From: Bacillus wiedmannii
GTDB lineage: Bacteria; Bacillota; Bacilli; Bacillales; Bacillaceae_G
Assembly (NCBI RefSeq): GCF_001583695.1
Contig: NZ_LOBC01000028.1
Location: forward strand, 248,001-312,000
Direction: 5' to 3'
Length of the DNA stretch: 64,000 nt
The translations under genes and the position numbers were made by a program. Below, piece after piece: positions 62,301 to 64,000 of this stretch (its first letter is position 1; the number at the start of each line of letters is the position of its first letter). Under the pieces are notes generated by a model. The model was not told where the DNA came from, searched no databases, and saw only the letters and a list, made by a program, of their open reading frames with translations.

Positions 62301-62682
62301 CCGGAAAAATCTTCTCAATTTCTTGCCAAAAGGACGTCAATTTATCTTCTTTCATCGCAGCACGTAACGCTAAACGGGAAATGACACGTAACTGCCCTGC
62401 CCCTTCTGTCAGTGGTTTATCAAGTATAGTCGGGTCCATCGGAAACCACTCTGGAATCGTTGGATCTCCTGCAATATACTCTCTTGGCGTTTTACTAGAA
62501 CTCGTTTGCGTCTTAAACTTTCGAATATGATCAAATTTACTCAATGTATTCACATCTGTATCAAATACGTGCATTGCTACCTTTTTTCGGCGCTCCTCAG
62601 GTAGCCTTTCATATATTTGATGTGTCACAGTACTACCGATTCCACCTAAACCAATTAATATCGTTGGAACTTGTAACGTCAT
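59320..62682 (-). CDS. Tubulin/FtsZ-superfamily-like large protein (1,120 aa)
   Basis: The N-terminal ~400 residues carry tubulin-like nucleotide-binding signs: ILIGLGGIGSTVTHQIY (residues 8-24), HVFDTD (38-43), GAGQLRVISRLALR (94-107), and the tubulin signature loop SLAGGTGSGMF (144-154). From ~400 to 1120 it is mostly charged helices and coiled-coil-like segments (for example EKLQEKIWQDMQQHLNLG), with no membrane segment. This matches the 'tubulin-like domain' proteins of Bacillus, distinct from FtsZ and TubZ. GTP-driven polymerisation is possible but untested. ATG 62682 has GGTGG five bases before it. It follows a vWA-type or similar membrane protein gene by 73 bp and precedes the 44-residue protein. 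Confidence 0.75.
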   Translation of the reverse strand: MTLQVPTILIGLGGIGSTVTHQIYERLPEERRKKVAMHVFDTDVNTLSKFDHIRKFKTQTSSSKTPREYIAGDPTIPEWFPMDPTILDKPLTEGAGQLRVISRLALRAAMKEDKLTSFWQEIEKIFPVTSDQTEYGVRVIIVTSLAGGTGSGMFLQIALYLREMLRKKLQHHNILIRGAFLMPDVLVKTRTVSAKEFETVQANGYASLKELHAITLGSTGELSKRGGVTIELEYRPDQVDEDGRTNHTIKQHHLPYNYCFLYDYENLHGHHLHNLSDYMEQMANTIYLQLFSPMSANHFAQEDNQIQQLAESSGKGRYCGAGTAKIIYPYEHVLKYCALKWAVQGLDESWLHLDQLFQEKKQRYDQDVKRGMQREKPERGKSYLEDLEHLATRPEQAHIFYRQMYNETREGAEGGKVGVAKSKLFLEAVESYVQRTVQKDEELNRLQHECKISAAKLKMMEQMKGEVARVDHAVRLYAYAIPSRVHEHVTTLLYDMIESDRFSPSGSEGQSYQLNTWFLKKTDPVHPVSARFMLYEIRKQLVEKMNRLHENNEQKRNLIQNYDKKFNVSNIDGTVTAVRRVEIAQQQGWFGKMMNNQQRLFKKEFEDIVTQYVHKLNEYRKEMLLELVYQSLYQAVNKMIQYWERFFDNLHETRENLLFEIQKRSKEFEGKTNPTNVYVLAEEKLQEKIWQDMQQHLNLGVLPKDISAEIYMSLYGEYCRDAKTEEIQSKKVEDFYREHILSYCYDELQIRYRDKLELNIVEALRKEADYKKRDRDEYVREKIEDLFHLASPFVPKVSHHRELQYWGIHPSLKKELQEELIQEMFKEKDTVHEDFSPFEVICYRAHYGLSLQDFPKLSSGHIANGFMNDKGDYFQSYYRRVNKLNSKKSSLTPHLDKYWHLPAFMPDLNATQTKLDYDKCNRALLYAYMYRWISLVAVDGQFVYQYNGVGRSFLIQSMGKNISSESYKLHRALLHNPFIYENILSRFEEEQEKAMIQGGHLYTHPFVLGAQDIRWLRKEHVHNILDMILMYDREAKYDPTLEETSDELLRLFLDEIELYFQNYYGTGADMVAKKEKEMFIKQLWDRSYAKGYVDPNSAPYKKWQNLLSVHDEEETPKTNV

Positions 62683-62755
62683 GTGAACCACCTTCCTATT
62701 CTTGCTTGTTTGAAAAGAGGAGAGAAAGATAAGACTCCCTCCTTTTCCCTACCTA

Positions 62756-64000
62756 CTATTCACACTCATATTTGTAAATTTCTTTACCATACCCTCTATC
62801 AATTACTAAAAGTTCATTTGGATATAGCGTCTTATGTTCCATTCCAACCTCATCTTCTGTTATAAACATCCCATCAATAATCATTCCTACTACTTGTGAC
62901 TCTTTCGCTACAAATATTGATTTCGATCCTTTCTTTGCTATAAACGTAACGGATTGCACAGTCTTTCTTTCTGCCCTAAACGGAATGCCAAAATAGTGCT
63001 TCCACCATTTATTTTTAAGTAATTCTGGCTCAGATTGATATAACCAATCTTTCGCTACCTCTTGATCCCATTCGTAATACAATAGTGCTTTTCGGTGAAA
63101 TCTTGGACGAGCAATCCATCCTAAAACGATTATTCCTACTACTAACAATAATAAAGTGATAGGAATAACAAACTTAAAAATAAGCGCATATTTTTCATAG
63201 AACGGTGCATTTTGAATATGAAGTGATATATTTTTCTTTACTTCTTGTAATTTTGAATCTTGCACTACGATGGTAGCTTCTACGGTGCCGGTATCTGTGA
63301 AATTGAATGTGTCGGAGTAATGAGGGCGAGGATAAATATAAATTTGATTATCCTGTTGTTTTATTTCATAGTTGATTGATTGTTTAGATGTGACACCAGT
63401 AGATTTTAATAGTTTCTTTACAGCTTCTTCTGTCATCGGCTTACCATCTAACTGTGGTTGTATAATAAACGGTTTACTATTCTCTAAATTCGTTACTTTT
63501 TCCTCATAATCTTTCGTAATAGTTTGCAATGATAATTTTGGTTTTTCAGTTACTTCGATTTTAAATTCCTTCGTCTGTCTGTAAAACCCCTTTATGTTCA
63601 TATGAACTTTCCCGCGCACTAACCCTTTATCGATCTTCGTTTCGTAGTAAAATACATGTTTTTTATCGTCCCACTTCATCGGGTACTGTTTTCCGTCTAT
63701 TTCTACTTCTGACTGAAAATATGAAGACTGAATTGGTAATTCCGTAGGCTTCGCTTCAATAACAGCAGTAACACCTTCGTACATTTTCTCCACATTTTTT
63801 TGACTACTATCGTCTTTGTCATAAGTAGAAACAGTATAGTTAAGCGCCGGTTCAACTAGTACTTGTAATCCTTCTTTCTCAATATCTCGATCCACTTCTA
63901 TCGTATAAGTTCCTGGTTTAATAACTTCCTGATTTTCCGTACTTATATGAACTATATTTCCGAATAATTTCGCTTCTCCTGGTGCATGTATGGAATAAGA
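62756..64000 (-). CDS. Partial large single-pass membrane protein of the tubulin-like operon
   Basis: The frame is open to the window edge; 414 codons are visible and the N-terminus is missing. Residues 1-270 are beta-rich and probably extracellular (HAPGEAKLFGNIVHI; PGTYTIEVDRDIEKEG), like the region that follows a von Willebrand A domain in vWA membrane proteins. One membrane span follows (KFVIPITLLLLVVGIIVLGW), then a 100-residue cytoplasmic, FHA- or beta-sandwich-like domain (SIFVAKESQVVGMIIDG; LLVIDRGYGKEIYKYE). A vWA domain upstream is suspected but cannot be seen. It ends 73 bp before the tubulin-like gene, so the two are likely co-transcribed and may link the outside to the cytoplasmic filament. 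Confidence 0.7.
   Translation of the reverse strand, partial: SYSIHAPGEAKLFGNIVHISTENQEVIKPGTYTIEVDRDIEKEGLQVLVEPALNYTVSTYDKDDSSQKNVEKMYEGVTAVIEAKPTELPIQSSYFQSEVEIDGKQYPMKWDDKKHVFYYETKIDKGLVRGKVHMNIKGFYRQTKEFKIEVTEKPKLSLQTITKDYEEKVTNLENSKPFIIQPQLDGKPMTEEAVKKLLKSTGVTSKQSINYEIKQQDNQIYIYPRPHYSDTFNFTDTGTVEATIVVQDSKLQEVKKNISLHIQNAPFYEKYALIFKFVIPITLLLLVVGIIVLGWIARPRFHRKALLYYEWDQEVAKDWLYQSEPELLKNKWWKHYFGIPFRAERKTVQSVTFIAKKGSKSIFVAKESQVVGMIIDGMFITEDEVGMEHKTLYPNELLVIDRGYGKEIYKYECE

Overview
The window is a low-GC Firmicute chromosome segment that fits the Bacillus cereus group. Supporting signs are strong GGAGG-type ribosome binding sites with frequent GTG/TTG starts, a tricistronic gerA-type spore germination operon, a YfhD-family small protein, a squalene-hopene/sesquarterpene cyclase of the Bacillus SqhC type, a yrhDEFG-like formate dehydrogenase cluster, and a Bacillus-type DUF3900 protein. 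The assignment comes from gene content only; no species call is possible.

Layout. (i) 1-10,280: ordinary chromosome with a partial acetyltransferase, a two-domain VOC dioxygenase-like protein, a VanW-family lipoprotein, DUF3900, a DEDDh exonuclease, a cold-shock protein with an unusual leader, a Fur-box-preceded flavodoxin with a beta-propeller-like partner, an acetate transporter, a Nudix/ASCH pair and a CatB-like acetyltransferase. (ii) 10,284-21,722: an island of about 11.4 kb that splits one old bidirectional terminator into two halves. It starts with a decayed IS3-family element, ends with a 102-bp remnant of the same IS type, and carries a stripped prophage between them: holin, XhlA, four lysin genes built from shuffled modules (one frameshifted), an ArpU-like late regulator, a DnaD-type replication protein, a cro/cI-like pair around four palindromic operators, an ImmA-type protease, and a tRNA-Ile with the rare UAU anticodon. 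No head, tail or integrase genes are present. (iii) 21,727-29,199: one 2,490-residue protein made of sixteen DUF11 repeats. (iv) 29,316-43,254: metabolic and envelope genes: benzil-reductase-like SDR, GNAT, a second argininosuccinate-lyase-like protein, serine hydrolase, nucleoside hydrolase, YhdT-PanF pantothenate uptake, aldehyde dehydrogenase, FabG-like SDR, YfhD, SqhC, YuiD, RarD and DUF1294. (v) 43,331-54,982: a long minus-strand run for formate oxidation and molybdenum cofactor synthesis. (vi) 55,279-59,048: germinant receptor genes A-B-C. (vii) 59,128-64,000: a poorly understood operon of a truncated large membrane protein, a 1,120-residue tubulin/FtsZ-superfamily protein and a 44-residue protein.

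How the genes work together. Region (v) is the clearest functional unit. FdhA needs Mo-bis-MGD; MoaA, MoaD, MoaE, MoeA and a MoeB/ThiF protein build molybdopterin, FdhD sulfurates the cofactor for FdhA, an FNT channel moves formate, and YrhD/YrhF-like proteins (DUF1641, DUF2294) travel with it. An Mrp/SalA-like P-loop protein and three uncharacterised small proteins form the tail. The operon has a recognisable promoter and a terminator hairpin in its leader, so it is probably attenuated. The prophage module keeps its regulatory switch and lysis genes but cannot make particles. The most likely undescribed system is the tubulin-like operon at the right edge. The leaders of the cold-shock gene and of fdhA, and the UAU tRNA, also deserve attention.
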